DNA of 64,000 nt, taken from the NCBI GenBank assembly GCA_052384575.1, contig JBQSUQ010000014.1; one strand, 5' to 3'. Shown here piece by piece: positions 25,630 through 34,966 of this stretch (the first letter of the stretch is position 1; each line of letters begins with the position of its first letter). The position numbers were made by a program, and so were the translations under genes. The DNA is from JBQSUQ01 sp052384575. GTDB taxonomy: Bacteria > Pseudomonadota > Gammaproteobacteria > Enterobacterales > Pasteurellaceae. The notes under the pieces were generated by a model, which made no database searches, was not told where the DNA came from, and saw only the letters and a list, made by a program, of their open reading frames with translations.

Positions 25630-26673
25630 ATGAAAGCGGCAGTTGTTCAAGCCAATAGAGAGCTAGTTATAGCTGATATTGAATGCCCTCAAATAGAAAA
25701 TGCAGATGATGTATTAGTAAAAGTATTGTATTCCGGTACCTGTGGTTCTGATATTCCTAGAGTATTTCATCATGGCACACATTTCTACCCTATAGTTTTA
25801 GGACATGAATTTTGTGGTCTTGTTGAAAGCTTTGGAAATAATGTAACGGGGTTAAATAAAGGAGATATGGTTGTTTGTGCACCATTACTTCCCTGTTTCA
25901 GTTGCCCTGAGTGTGAAAAAGGATTTTATTCGCTTTGTAAGAACTACTCATTTATAGGTTCTCGACGTAATGGCGGTAACGCTGAATACGTTAACGTTAA
26001 TAAAGCAAATATAGTAAAAGTATTAGAAACTTCTAATCCTCTACATAACGCATTTATTGAACCTATTACAGTTGGATTACATGCAATAAATCTCTCGAAT
26101 GGATGTGAAAACAAAAATGTTATTATTATTGGTGCTGGTACTATTGGTCTCTTAGCAGCGCAAGCTGCTAAGGCACTAGGAGCGAAAACAGTCACTGTAA
26201 TAGATATTAACGATGACAAGCTAACTTTAGCGAAACAATTAGGTGCAGATTTTACTTTCAATTCCGCACAACTAAGCGCTGAAGATATTTATAAAGAAAT
26301 GGATAGTTATCGTTTCAATCAATTAATATTAGAAACGGCAGGTGTTCCTCAAACAGTTGAATTATCTATAAAAGTTGCAGGACCTAGAGCCCAGGTTGGT
26401 TTGATTGGTACCTTACATAATGATTTACATCTAAATCAACAGGTATTTGGACAAATACTACGTAAAGAATTAAGTATATTAGGTTCTTGGATGAACTATT
26501 CTGCTCCTTGGCCTGGAACAGAATGGCAGCAAGCTGCCGAGCTTATATCTCAATCTAAAATTGAATTTGAACCTCTCATTGCTTCAATAAATAATTTGGA
26601 AAATTATATTGAGGAAGTAAAAAAATTAGATGGGAAACCCATGAATGGAAAAATTATGTTGAAATTCAATTAA
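25630..26673 (+). CDS. gatD: Galactitol-1-phosphate 5-dehydrogenase
   Basis: Zinc-dependent medium-chain dehydrogenase oxidising galactitol 1-phosphate to tagatose 6-phosphate with NAD+. It closely matches E. coli GatD: GTCGSDIPRVFHHGTHFYPI, the GHEF catalytic zinc site, the structural-zinc cysteines in CFSCPECEKGFYSLC and the Rossmann motif IIGAGTIGLLAAQ. The start was set at the ATG at 25630, nine bases after AAGGGG; the ATG at 25621 touches that Shine-Dalgarno. 347 aa. Confidence 0.93.
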   Translation: MKAAVVQANRELVIADIECPQIENADDVLVKVLYSGTCGSDIPRVFHHGTHFYPIVLGHEFCGLVESFGNNVTGLNKGDMVVCAPLLPCFSCPECEKGFYSLCKNYSFIGSRRNGGNAEYVNVNKANIVKVLETSNPLHNAFIEPITVGLHAINLSNGCENKNVIIIGAGTIGLLAAQAAKALGAKTVTVIDINDDKLTLAKQLGADFTFNSAQLSAEDIYKEMDSYRFNQLILETAGVPQTVELSIKVAGPRAQVGLIGTLHNDLHLNQQVFGQILRKELSILGSWMNYSAPWPGTEWQQAAELISQSKIEFEPLIASINNLENYIEEVKKLDGKPMNGKIMLKFN

Positions 26674-26687
26674 AAGAGCACATAATA

Positions 26688-26714
26688 AAAGCGTATGATA
26701 ACTCATACGCTTTC
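26688..26714 (+). terminator. Terminator between gatD and gatR
   Basis: AAAGCGTATGA, loop TAAC-like, TCATACGCTTT: an 11-bp stem with a short T-rich tail, 15 bp after gatD. Some readthrough into gatR is likely, since gatR has little room for its own promoter. Confidence 0.7.
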
Positions 26715-26744
26715 ATTTAAAAAATAAATAATAAAGGGCGATGT

Positions 26745-27521
26745 ATGAATACTTTTGAAAGAAGAAAACAAATAGTTGAATTATTACATGAACAAGGTAG
26801 TGTTGTTGTGACAGATTTAGCTAAACGTTTTAATATTTCAGAAGTATCTATACGCTCCGACTTGCGTATTTTAGAAAAACAAAACTCTTTAATGCGTTTT
26901 CATGGTGGTGCAGGGCTACCGACACATCAACCACAAATCATTAACAATCCTCAAGAAACAAAATTAGATGAACGTTATTCACTTTCTTCCAATCCTAAAA
27001 AAAATATTGCGAAGTTAGCTCTCGCGTTAATCAAAGAAGGAGATACAATCATTTTAGATAGCGGTAGTACTACTATGATGATTGCTGAAGAATTATTAAA
27101 CCTCAAAAATATCACTGTTATTACAAATAATTTACCAGCAGCGGCATTGCTTTCTGATTCAGTAGATATCACGTTGATTGTATGTGGAGGCTATGTTCGT
27201 CATAAAACAAGATCAATGCATGGAATCATAACCGAAAATGCATTAAAAGGAATTAAAGCGGATATCATGTTTGTTGGTGCAGATGGATTAGATCCACAAA
27301 TAGGCCTAACGACATTTAATGAAGGATATGGAATTAGTGCTGTGATGGCTGACAAATCATCTAAAGTCGTTTGTGTTGTTGATTCTACAAAATTTAACCG
27401 AAGAGGTTTTAATATTGTATTGCCAATGCATAAAGTAGATTTAGTTATTACTGATAATCAAATTCCACAAGACAAATTACTTGAACTCACACAAAAAAAT
27501 ATTCAAGTTGAAATCGCTTAA
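26745..27521 (+). CDS. gatR: DeoR-family transcriptional regulator, probable galactitol repressor
   Basis: 258 aa. The N-terminal DeoR helix-turn-helix (residues ~3-58: RRKQIVELLHEQGSVVVTDL, then FNISEVSIRSDLRIL) is followed by a DeoRC sensor domain with DSGSTTMMIAEELL, TNNLPAA and GADGLDP. Such domains bind sugar phosphates. Its place directly after gatD, the same as gatR in E. coli, supports control of this operon. Predicted inducer: a phosphorylated galactitol or tagatose intermediate. Confidence 0.85.
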   Translation: MNTFERRKQIVELLHEQGSVVVTDLAKRFNISEVSIRSDLRILEKQNSLMRFHGGAGLPTHQPQIINNPQETKLDERYSLSSNPKKNIAKLALALIKEGDTIILDSGSTTMMIAEELLNLKNITVITNNLPAAALLSDSVDITLIVCGGYVRHKTRSMHGIITENALKGIKADIMFVGADGLDPQIGLTTFNEGYGISAVMADKSSKVVCVVDSTKFNRRGFNIVLPMHKVDLVITDNQIPQDKLLELTQKNIQVEIA

Positions 27522-27728
27522 TTTAGTTGTGAGAATTATTATTAAATAAATTACCAATAACATATAAGTATTATTTCATCTTTTATAAACTCTAAATTCA
27601 CCTGAGTTATAAATCCAAGTAAAATTTTTAAAAATCATCATCTACCACTGCTTTTATTTTACAAAATAAAAAATTTCCCAGTAAAATACCCAAGGTAAAT
27701 TAATATACAGATAATTAAGGAAGGAAAT

Positions 27729-28592
27729 ATGATTTACAGCATGACAGCTTTTGCGCGTCGCGAACTAAAAAAAGATTGGGGCGACGCAGTTTGGGAAATT
27801 CGTTCGGTGAACCAGCGTTATTTAGAGAATTTTTTCCGTTTACCTGAAGCATTTCGTGGTTTAGAAAACAGTTTGCGTGAAAAATTACGTCAAAATCTCA
27901 CAAGAGGAAAAATTGAATGTAGCTTGCGGATTGATAATAAAAAACAAACTATCAGCGAATTGCATTTAAATAAAGACTTAGCAGAGCAAGTTATTCAATC
28001 ATTAAAATGGTTACAAACACAGGCTGGAGAAGGCGATATTAATTTAACGGATGTATTGCGTTATCCCGGCGTCGTTGAAACACCAGAGCAAGATCTTGAT
28101 GCGATCAGCCAAGATTTATTAGCGGAATTTGATCTGTTATTACAAGAATTTATTGAAATGCGTGCGCGTGAAGGGGAAAAATTACAACAAATTATTCAGC
28201 AACGTTTGGAAAGCATTGACATTGAAACTAGCAAAGTGCGGTCAAAAATGCCAGAGATTTTGCAATGGCAACGTGATCGTTTATTGCAGCGTTTTGAAGA
28301 AGTACAAATCCTGCCTGATCCAACTCGTTTAGAGCAAGAATTAATTTTATTGGCGCAACGTATTGATGTGGCAGAAGAATTAGATCGTTTACAAATGCAC
28401 GTAAAAGAAACTAAATCTATTTTGAAAAAAGGTGGCGCAGTGGGGCGTAAATTAGACTTTATGATGCAAGAGCTTAACCGAGAAAGTAACACCTTAGCTT
28501 CAAAATCAATTAATGCTGAAGTGACAGCCTCCGCAGTTGAATTGAAAGTATTAATTGAGCAAATGCGCGAACAAATTCAGAATTTGGAGTAA
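27729..28592 (+). CDS. yicC: YicC family protein (DUF1732), endoribonuclease
   Basis: 287 aa with the YicC N-terminal domain (IYSMTAFARRE, then WEIRSVNQRYLE) and the C-terminal DUF1732 domain (KKGGAVGRKLDFMMQELNRE, then TLASKSINAEV). E. coli YicC is reported to act on small RNAs and to have endoribonuclease activity; this is family knowledge. In E. coli it is divergent from rph; here the galactitol operon separates the two. Confidence 0.92.
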   Translation: MIYSMTAFARRELKKDWGDAVWEIRSVNQRYLENFFRLPEAFRGLENSLREKLRQNLTRGKIECSLRIDNKKQTISELHLNKDLAEQVIQSLKWLQTQAGEGDINLTDVLRYPGVVETPEQDLDAISQDLLAEFDLLLQEFIEMRAREGEKLQQIIQQRLESIDIETSKVRSKMPEILQWQRDRLLQRFEEVQILPDPTRLEQELILLAQRIDVAEELDRLQMHVKETKSILKKGGAVGRKLDFMMQELNRESNTLASKSINAEVTASAVELKVLIEQMREQIQNLE

Positions 28593-28595
28593 ATC

Positions 28596-29426
28596 ATGGC
28601 AATTATTCATTTAACACAATATCGTTTGTTCGAGATTGCAGGGGCGGATGCAGAGAAATTTTTACAAGGGCAATTAACTTGTGATGTGACTAAACTAATA
28701 GACGGACAAGCCACCTTCACCGCACATTGCGATCCAAAAGGAAAAGTCAATTCTGCTTTTCATTTAATTCGTCTTTCTAACGAGCAATTTTATCTCTTAA
28801 TAAGAAGTGCATTATTGCCATTGGCGTTAGATCAATTGAAAAAATATGCAGTTTTCTCCAAGGTAAGCTTTACCCAATTAGATCTGCAAATTGTTGGCAT
28901 AATCGACGAAAATGTCGACATTTCGGCACAGATTGTGCTCAAGCTAGCTAATCGAACTATTTTAATTAATCCTCAAAGTGCGGTGCCATTTAATGCAGAT
29001 TTCTCGCAGTGGGATGTGGCGGATATTCAGCAAGGTTATCCGATATTAAGTGAAAAAACACAAACCGAATTTATTCCGCAGGCGTTAAATTTACAATGCA
29101 TTGAGCAAGCAATTTCCTTCCAAAAAGGGTGCTACATTGGTCAAGAAACCGTCGCGAGAGCGAAATATCGTGGCGCCAATAAGCGTGCGATGTTTACTTT
29201 CACCGCCAATTCAACGCTGTTGCCTGAAGTGAACGACGAAATTGAAATGCAACTGGAAAATGGTTGGCGTAAAACGGGGACCATTCTAAGTGCGGTGCAT
29301 TTTGGCGATGTTTTATGGCTCCAAGTGGTGCTGAGCAATGAAATTTCGGATAAAGATCAATTTAGATTATTGAATACGGAAACCGCCTTAACATTGCAAG
29401 CATTGCCTTATCATTTAGATAATTAA
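28596..29426 (+). CDS. ygfZ: tRNA-modifying folate-binding protein YgfZ
   Basis: 276-aa member of the GcvT-like family that uses folate and supports iron-sulfur enzyme function, including MiaB-type tRNA modification. The diagnostic KGCYIGQE motif with its conserved Cys is present at about residue 180, and the N-terminal GADAEKFLQGQLTCDV is typical. It starts 3 bp after yicC ends, so the two are cotranscribed. Two USS lie inside the gene. Confidence 0.92.
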   Translation: MAIIHLTQYRLFEIAGADAEKFLQGQLTCDVTKLIDGQATFTAHCDPKGKVNSAFHLIRLSNEQFYLLIRSALLPLALDQLKKYAVFSKVSFTQLDLQIVGIIDENVDISAQIVLKLANRTILINPQSAVPFNADFSQWDVADIQQGYPILSEKTQTEFIPQALNLQCIEQAISFQKGCYIGQETVARAKYRGANKRAMFTFTANSTLLPEVNDEIEMQLENGWRKTGTILSAVHFGDVLWLQVVLSNEISDKDQFRLLNTETALTLQALPYHLDN

Positions 29427-29435
29427 TCCTGTTCA

Positions 29436-29478
29436 CAAAACTGCGGTGAAAACTTGCCATTTTTTCACCGCGGTTTTA
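29436..29478 (+). terminator. Imperfect inverted-USS hairpin after ygfZ
   Basis: AAAACTGCGGTGAAAA and TTTTTCACCGCGGTTTT form a long stem with one mismatch, ending in a T-rich tail. The USS cores are degenerate at one base each. Confidence 0.7.
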
Positions 29479-29568
29479 TTGAGATCAAACCTCATTTCCT
29501 GTAAACTATTCTCCCGTCTTGATATATTAATCAACTCTTTTTAGTTCTATATTTATTTAGGTTTCACT

Positions 29569-31203
29569 ATGTCTACCAATTATATTTTTGTCACAGGCGG
29601 TGTTGTTTCATCGTTAGGGAAAGGAATTGCTGCTGCCTCATTAGCTGCATTATTAGAAGCACGCGGTTTAAACGTCACCATTATGAAATTGGATCCCTAC
29701 ATTAATGTTGACCCAGGTACAATGAGCCCAACGCAACATGGCGAAGTGTTCGTTACGCAGGATGGCGCAGAAACCGATTTAGACTTAGGTCATTATGAGC
29801 GTTTCATCCGTACAAAAATGACAAAACGTAACAACTTCACCACAGGTAAAATTTATTCTGAAGTATTACGTAAAGAACGTCGCGGCGATTATTTAGGCGC
29901 TACCATTCAAGTTATCCCACATATTACCAATGAAATTAAAGCGCGTGTCATTGATGGCGCTGCTGGCCATGACGTTGCCATTATTGAAGTGGGCGGCACA
30001 GTAGGCGATATCGAATCTTTACCATTCCTTGAATCGCTCCGTCAACTTGCAGTACAGGTAGGACGCGAACATACATTATTTATGCACTTAACCTTAGTGC
30101 CATATATTCCAACTGCTGGTGAAGTGAAAACCAAACCAACACAACATTCAGTAAAAGAATTATTATCCATTGGTATTCAACCAGATGTGTTAATTTGCCG
30201 CTCAGATCGTATGATTCCACCAAATGAACGTGCCAAAATTGCTTTATTCTGTAATGTGCCAGAAAAAGCAGTGATTTCATTAAAAGATGTGGACTCAATC
30301 TACCGCATTCCTGCGCTATTGCAATCACAAGGCTTAGATGATCTGGTTTGCAAACGTTTCAACTTCTTAAATTGCAAACCTGCCGATTTATCCGAGTGGG
30401 AACAAGTGCTTTATCGCCAAGCGAATCCAACTGGTGAAGTAACCATTGGTATGGTCGGAAAATATGTTGAATTACCAGATGCTTACAAATCTGTTAATGA
30501 AGCGTTAAAACACGCTGGCTTAACCAACCGCTTAACCGTTAACATCAAATACATTGATTCACAAGATGTTGAAACCAAAGGGGTTGATGTATTAAAAGGA
30601 TTGGACGGTATTTTAGTACCAGGTGGTTTTGGCTATCGCGGTGTAGAAGGCAAAATTCTGACAGCTAAATATGCACGTGAAAACAATATTCCTTATTTAG
30701 GCATTTGTTTAGGGATGCAAATTGCATTAATTGAATATGCACGTAATGTAGCAGGTTTAACTCAAGCGAATTCATCCGAATTTGATAAAGAGTGCCCACA
30801 ACCAGTGGTTGGTTTAATTACAGAATGGCAAGATGCTGAAGGTAATGTTGAAACTCGTTCAGATCAATCGGATTTAGGCGGTACAATGCGTCTTGGCGCA
30901 CAACAATGTCATCTTATCGAAGGTTCAAAAGCCTACGAATTATATGGTAAAGCGACAATTGAAGAACGCCACCGCCACCGTTACGAAGTCAATAATAAAC
31001 TATTACCACAAATTGAAGCCGCGGGCCTAAAAGTCACAGGTTTAAGTGCGGATAAAAAATTAGTCGAAATTATTGAAATTCCAACTCACCCATGGTTTGT
31101 TGCTGCACAATTCCACCCAGAATTTACATCAACACCACGTGATGGACATCCGTTATTCGCTGGTTTTGTAAAAGCAGCGAGAGATAATCAGGAAAAAGCT
31201 TAA
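29569..31203 (+). CDS. pyrG: CTP synthase
   Basis: Converts UTP to CTP with glutamine. The N-terminal synthetase domain has GGVVSSLGKGIAAASLAALL and the UTP site around PTQHSVKELLSIGIQPD. The C-terminal class I glutamine amidotransferase domain has the nucleophile Cys in LGICLGMQIA and the His/Glu pair in FHPEF. The length of 544 aa is normal. In E. coli it is followed by eno; here 10 kb of restriction genes intervene. Confidence 0.97.
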   Translation: MSTNYIFVTGGVVSSLGKGIAAASLAALLEARGLNVTIMKLDPYINVDPGTMSPTQHGEVFVTQDGAETDLDLGHYERFIRTKMTKRNNFTTGKIYSEVLRKERRGDYLGATIQVIPHITNEIKARVIDGAAGHDVAIIEVGGTVGDIESLPFLESLRQLAVQVGREHTLFMHLTLVPYIPTAGEVKTKPTQHSVKELLSIGIQPDVLICRSDRMIPPNERAKIALFCNVPEKAVISLKDVDSIYRIPALLQSQGLDDLVCKRFNFLNCKPADLSEWEQVLYRQANPTGEVTIGMVGKYVELPDAYKSVNEALKHAGLTNRLTVNIKYIDSQDVETKGVDVLKGLDGILVPGGFGYRGVEGKILTAKYARENNIPYLGICLGMQIALIEYARNVAGLTQANSSEFDKECPQPVVGLITEWQDAEGNVETRSDQSDLGGTMRLGAQQCHLIEGSKAYELYGKATIEERHRHRYEVNNKLLPQIEAAGLKVTGLSADKKLVEIIEIPTHPWFVAAQFHPEFTSTPRDGHPLFAGFVKAARDNQEKA

Positions 31204-31220
31204 AAATTAAATAAATTCCT

Positions 31221-31253
31221 AAGGCTGTCAGGCATCGCTTGGCAGCCTTTTTA
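31221..31253 (+). terminator. pyrG terminator
   Basis: AAGGCTGTCA and TGGCAGCCTTTTTA form a GC-rich stem with a T-run, directly before the silent hsdS cassette, which is therefore not expected to be transcribed strongly from pyrG. Confidence 0.85.
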
Positions 31254-31261
31254 TTTGGATT

Positions 31262-31295
31262 TTACTTACGCTTGGGAACAGCGGAAGTTGGGGGA
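31262..31295 (+). repeat. hsdS head repeat, copy H1
   Basis: A ~34-base sequence encoding the AWEQRKLG segment. It recurs inverted at 35511-35544 (one difference in the region read), and in shorter form at 33170-33194 and 36098-36124. Confidence 0.8.
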
Positions 31296-31676
31296 TATTG
31301 TTGAAATCATTATGGGACAGTCACCTAGTTCTGAATATTACACAGATAACCCTGAAGATTATATCCTTGTTCAAGGAAATGCAGATATTAAAAATGGAAA
31401 AGTATTTCCACGTGTATGGACAACTCAAATTACTAAAATGAGCAAAAAGAATGACCTAATTATGAGTGTCCGAGCTCCAGTTGGAGATATGGCGAAAACA
31501 GATTATGAGGTGGTTCTTGGGCGTGGAGTGTGTGCAATAAGAGGAGATGAATTTATTTACCAATTATTAAACAAAATGAAAATAGATGGGTATTGGCAAA
31601 CATTAAGTACAGGTTCAACATTTGAGTCAATTAATTCTAGTGACATAAAGAATGCTCAAATAGTAATCTCAAGCCA

Positions 31677-31747
31677 ACAAGAACAACAAAAAATCGGATC
31701 CTTTTTCACCGCACTTGATCGCCTTATCACCACTCATCAGCGTAAGT
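31677..31747 (+). repeat. hsdS tail repeat, copy T1 (contains a USS)
   Basis: About 70 bases encoding EQQKIGSFFTALDRLITTHQ. Copies T2 (32718-32787), T3 (35635-35704) and T4 (35020-35089) lie on the minus strand. T1 and T4 share the GGATCC variant, T2 and T3 the TGTGCC variant. USS core at 31708-31716. Confidence 0.88.
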
Positions 31748-31775
31748 AAAATAAATCATTTGATAGGAGATACCT

Positions 31776-32702
31776 ATGAACAACACAGATTCAACTCAAG
31801 AGCTATTTTACCAGTACTATTCTCGTTGGATTCATATTTACAAAGAAGGGGCTATCAGGAAAGTCACTATGTCAAAATATCTAAGTACTTTAGAATGGCT
31901 CAAAAAATTAATTCCAAATCTATTGTTATGTGATCTTAATCGTATTACTTATCAGCAATTATTAAATGACTACGCGATCTATCATGAAAAACAAACAACA
32001 ATGGACTTTCATCATCAGCTCAAAAGTGCCATTCTTGACGCCGTTGATGAAGGTATTTTAGCAAAAGATCCGACGAGAAAGGCTATCATTAAAGGTCGCC
32101 CTCCTAGAATGAAAAAGCCCAAATACCTTAACCAATTTGAATTGCATACCTTAATTACTCAACTTAATCTAACAAAAGATATTAATTGGGATTGGTTGAT
32201 TTTATTAATCGCTAAAACAGGCATGCGATTTTCTGAGGCTTTAGCCTTAACGCCAAAGGATTTTGACTTTTCTCATCAAACCTTATCAATTAACAAGACT
32301 TGGAATTATAAAGAGGGTGGCGGTTTTCAACCAACTAAAAATCGCTCATCAATTCGAAAAATCCCCCTTGATTGGCAAACCATTATTCAATTTTCAGAAT
32401 TAGTAAAAAATAAGCCTGAAGAAAAACCTATTTTTGTTCACAAAAAAGTTTTCAATTCTACTATTAATGGTATTTTGATTCGTCGTTGTAAAAAGGCAAA
32501 TATTCCCATTATTTCATTACATGGGTTACGACATACGCATGCCTCCCTACTATTATTTGCAGGCGTATCTATTGCAAGTGTTGCTAGACGTTTGGGGCAT
32601 TCTAATATGACAACAACGCAAAAAACTTATCTACACATCATTCAAGAATTAGAAAATCGTGATATTGATCTCGTTATGCGTTCATTATCAAATTTAAGTT
32701 AA
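31776..32702 (+). CDS. Tyrosine recombinase, likely invertase of the hsdS cassettes
   Basis: 308-aa site-specific recombinase. The N-terminal core-binding domain (~1-105) is followed by a catalytic domain with Arg151 (TGMRFSEAL), Lys188, His249-x-x-Arg252 (HGLRHTHAS), His275 (RRLGHSNM) and the nucleophile Tyr285 (KTYLH): a complete active set. A GGAG Shine-Dalgarno precedes the ATG. It lies between two inverted hsdS cassettes, an arrangement known from phase-variable type I loci in other bacteria. There are no phage genes or tRNA attachment site nearby, so a local switching role is more likely than prophage integration. Confidence 0.88.
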   Translation: MNNTDSTQELFYQYYSRWIHIYKEGAIRKVTMSKYLSTLEWLKKLIPNLLLCDLNRITYQQLLNDYAIYHEKQTTMDFHHQLKSAILDAVDEGILAKDPTRKAIIKGRPPRMKKPKYLNQFELHTLITQLNLTKDINWDWLILLIAKTGMRFSEALALTPKDFDFSHQTLSINKTWNYKEGGGFQPTKNRSSIRKIPLDWQTIIQFSELVKNKPEEKPIFVHKKVFNSTINGILIRRCKKANIPIISLHGLRHTHASLLLFAGVSIASVARRLGHSNMTTTQKTYLHIIQELENRDIDLVMRSLSNLS

Positions 32703-33219
32703 CCTTATATAGCAAAAACTTACGCTGATGAGTGGTGATAAGGCGATCAAGTGCGGTGAAAAATGTGCCGATTTTTTGTTGTTCTTGTAATAATGGAAGT
32801 GAAATTACAATTTTCGACATTACGTTGTTCATTAACTTAGGGTTCCCAACATAAGAAACATAATTCTTTGCAACTTTATTTAATGCTTCAGCTATCATTT
32901 TATTCGGTCTAAATTTATCTTCTATCAATACACCACAGACATTAGTACAATAAAACTTACCATCTCTATAGTTAACTGTCCCCGCATTTGCACCATCAGT
33001 TGTCCAAGTTATAGCATTTTCATACAAATACTCATTGTAATATCCCATTAAGCCATCATTTTTAGTTTGAGATGAAAAAACAGGATATTGTTTATCCTCT
33101 GATATATTTTCACTTGTAGAGGATGTAGGTAATACATAGCCACGAGTGATCTTAAATAAATCTTCTATCTTCCGCTGTTCCCAAGCGTCAGTAATTGTTG
33201 GATGGGTTTTAAAGTGCAA
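32674..33219 (-). pseudogene. Silent hsdS target-recognition cassette 2 (half gene, same strand as hsdS)
   Basis: Encodes TDAWEQRKIEDLFKITRG at its head and QEQQKIGTFFTALDRL then TTHQRK at its tail, with a different recognition domain between. No ATG opens the frame (TTG at 33219), and it lies beyond the hsdM terminator, so it is probably not expressed. Its 3' end overlaps the convergent recombinase gene by 29 bp. The tail has the TGTGCC variant seen in the first half of hsdS, so this looks like a spare for recognition domain 1. After the tail repeat the frame runs into unrelated sequence (FLLYKVNLNLIMNA). Confidence 0.83.
32718..32787 (-). repeat. hsdS tail repeat, copy T2 (contains a USS)
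   Basis: Inverted relative to T1, so T1 and T2 flank the recombinase gene. USS core AAGTGCGGT at 32749-32757. Confidence 0.85.
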
Positions 33220-33221
33220 AC

Positions 33222-33260
33222 ATTAAAAAACCCACTACGACGTTGCCATAATGGGTTATA
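33222..33260 (-). terminator. Terminator downstream of hsdM
   Basis: On the minus strand AACCCA...TGGGTTTTTTAA forms a hairpin with a T-run, about 30 bp after the hsdM stop and before cassette 2. Confidence 0.7.
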
Positions 33261-33286
33261 CAGAATACAACTTTTTATGTTGTTTG

Positions 33287-34903
33287 TTATTCGGGCAAAT
33301 TAATTCCCAAGAGTTTTAATTGCTCGTGGATTTCTTTCTCCAATTGGGCAATTTCCGCATCATCTTCTTGCAATTGTTTTAGTACAAGATCAATGTCAAT
33401 TTCTTCCTCTTCTTCAAAAGTATCCACATAACGAGGAATATTCAAGTTATATTCGTTTTCGATGATTTCATCTAAACTGGCAACATAAGCATATTTATCC
33501 ACATTTTTGCGTTGTTGATAGGTTTCAATAATTTTCTGCACGTGCTCATCGGTTAATCGATTCTGATTTTTGCCTTTTTCAAAATGTTGGCTAGCGTCAA
33601 TGAATAAAATATCTTTATTGCTACGATTCTTTTTAAATACCAAAATTGTGGTTGGAATACTGGTTCCATAGAACAAGTTAGCAGGTAATCCAATCACCGC
33701 ATCTAAATAATTCCCTTTTGCGTTGGTTGTATTATCACCAATTAAGGCTTTACGAATTTTCCCTTCCGCTGCACCTCGGAAAAGTACACCATGAGGCAAC
33801 ACAATTGCCATTGTGCCTTGTTCACCTAAATGATATAAGCTGTGTAAAATAAAGGCATAATCTGCTTTAGAAGCAGGGGCTAATGCACCAAATGGTTGAA
33901 AACGAGCATCTTTTAATTTACGTTCATTATTGTCCCAATTAGCCGAATATGGGGGATTTGCTACTACTGCATCAAACCGACACAAAGGCTGATCAATCCC
34001 TTGCGAATCCAATCCCTCTGGCCAGTCTGTTTCTAACGTATCTGCATTTGATAAGGTCATATTCTTATAGGAAACACCATGCATCATTAAATTCATACGC
34101 GCTAGGTTGTAGGTCGTCGTATTTAACTCTTGACCATAATATTTTACTGGTTTAGAGGTTGGCAATTCATTCCCTACGGTTAACAATAACGAGCCAGAAC
34201 CCATTGTCGGGTCATAAACTAAAAAGTTATCCTGATTATCTTCCACATTAAGCGTTACTAATTTCGCAAGAATTTTCGATACTTGATGGGGCGTATAAAA
34301 TTCGCCGCCTTTCTTACCTGCATTTGCCGCAAATTGCCCAATTAAATATTCATAAATTTCCCCTAAAATATCGCGCCCATCATCATCTTTATATTCAATC
34401 TCATCAACCAATTTAACAATATTCCCTAAAGATTTTGCACGTTCATTAGTGGAATTCCCCAAGCGAGAATCACCTAAATTCAAATCATTAAATACGCCAC
34501 GAAAATCTGCCACCGCATTTTCATTTAAGTTTGCATTTTGGTTAAAGTTATCAAATAACGCCTGATAATCGCTTGGCATTACCGCTGCATTATGAATTTT
34601 ATCCATCAAGGAATCCCAAGTATCCTCAGGATTAATGGCATAGCCTAACGAGGCAGAAATATCCTCCAAATAATCTTGTAATTCTTCGCCTTTTGCCTGC
34701 ACAAGATAAGCCGCATTCACGCTTTGATTTTCCACAATATCAAGCAAATGGTTATCCACCAAATATTGTTCTTGATGTTTTGATAAATAACGATAAAACA
34801 TAAAGGCAAGAATATAGTTTTTATATTCTGATGCATCCATTGTGCCACGCAATTCATTTGCCATTGCCCAAAGTTTTGAAGTGATTGTTTGTACATTACT
34901 CAT
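33287..34903 (-). CDS. hsdM: Type I restriction-modification system methyltransferase subunit
   Basis: 538-aa N6-adenine methyltransferase subunit. An N-terminal HsdM domain (~1-150) is followed by the SAM-binding motif I YDPTMGSGSLLL (~residue 220) and the catalytic motif IV NPPY (VVANPPYSANWD). The C-terminal end is coiled-coil-like and contacts HsdS. The start ATG at 34903 follows AAGGAAAA. It is the last gene of the RM operon, after hsdS with a 63-bp spacer that carries a USS. It lies between matching inverted repeats (31.3 and 35.5 kb), which is unusual. Confidence 0.95.
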   Translation of the reverse strand: MSNVQTITSKLWAMANELRGTMDASEYKNYILAFMFYRYLSKHQEQYLVDNHLLDIVENQSVNAAYLVQAKGEELQDYLEDISASLGYAINPEDTWDSLMDKIHNAAVMPSDYQALFDNFNQNANLNENAVADFRGVFNDLNLGDSRLGNSTNERAKSLGNIVKLVDEIEYKDDDGRDILGEIYEYLIGQFAANAGKKGGEFYTPHQVSKILAKLVTLNVEDNQDNFLVYDPTMGSGSLLLTVGNELPTSKPVKYYGQELNTTTYNLARMNLMMHGVSYKNMTLSNADTLETDWPEGLDSQGIDQPLCRFDAVVANPPYSANWDNNERKLKDARFQPFGALAPASKADYAFILHSLYHLGEQGTMAIVLPHGVLFRGAAEGKIRKALIGDNTTNAKGNYLDAVIGLPANLFYGTSIPTTILVFKKNRSNKDILFIDASQHFEKGKNQNRLTDEHVQKIIETYQQRKNVDKYAYVASLDEIIENEYNLNIPRYVDTFEEEEEIDIDLVLKQLQEDDAEIAQLEKEIHEQLKLLGINLPE

Positions 34904-34966
34904 ATGTGTTTTCCTTATAAAATTCGTTGTTTTTTAACCGCACTTTCGTGCTTTTTCTCTATTTAT

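Larger units (their letters stand above)
31255..31749 (+). pseudogene. Silent hsdS target-recognition cassette 1 (half gene, opposite strand to hsdS)
   Basis: Encodes one target-recognition domain, about 165 aa, beginning with the conserved FTYAWEQRKLGDI and ending with QEQQKIGSFFTALDRL and then TTHQRK. The only in-frame initiator is a TTG with no Shine-Dalgarno, and it lies directly after the pyrG terminator, so it looks like a storage cassette. Its head (31262-31295) matches the start of the second half of hsdS (35511-35544), and its tail (31677-31747) matches 35020-35089, both in inverted orientation. The tail carries the GGATCC variant found only in the second half of hsdS, so this is a spare for recognition domain 2. 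Confidence 0.85.

Noticed and set aside
31255..31749. Cassette 1 as an expressed half-size HsdS
   Set aside because: Only a TTG start without Shine-Dalgarno, directly after the pyrG terminator, and the frame stops right after the tail repeat without the conserved helix.
31776..32702. Recombinase as a remnant of an integrated phage
   Set aside because: No phage structural or regulatory genes, no tRNA target and no att-like direct repeats nearby; inverted hsdS cassettes on both sides explain it better.
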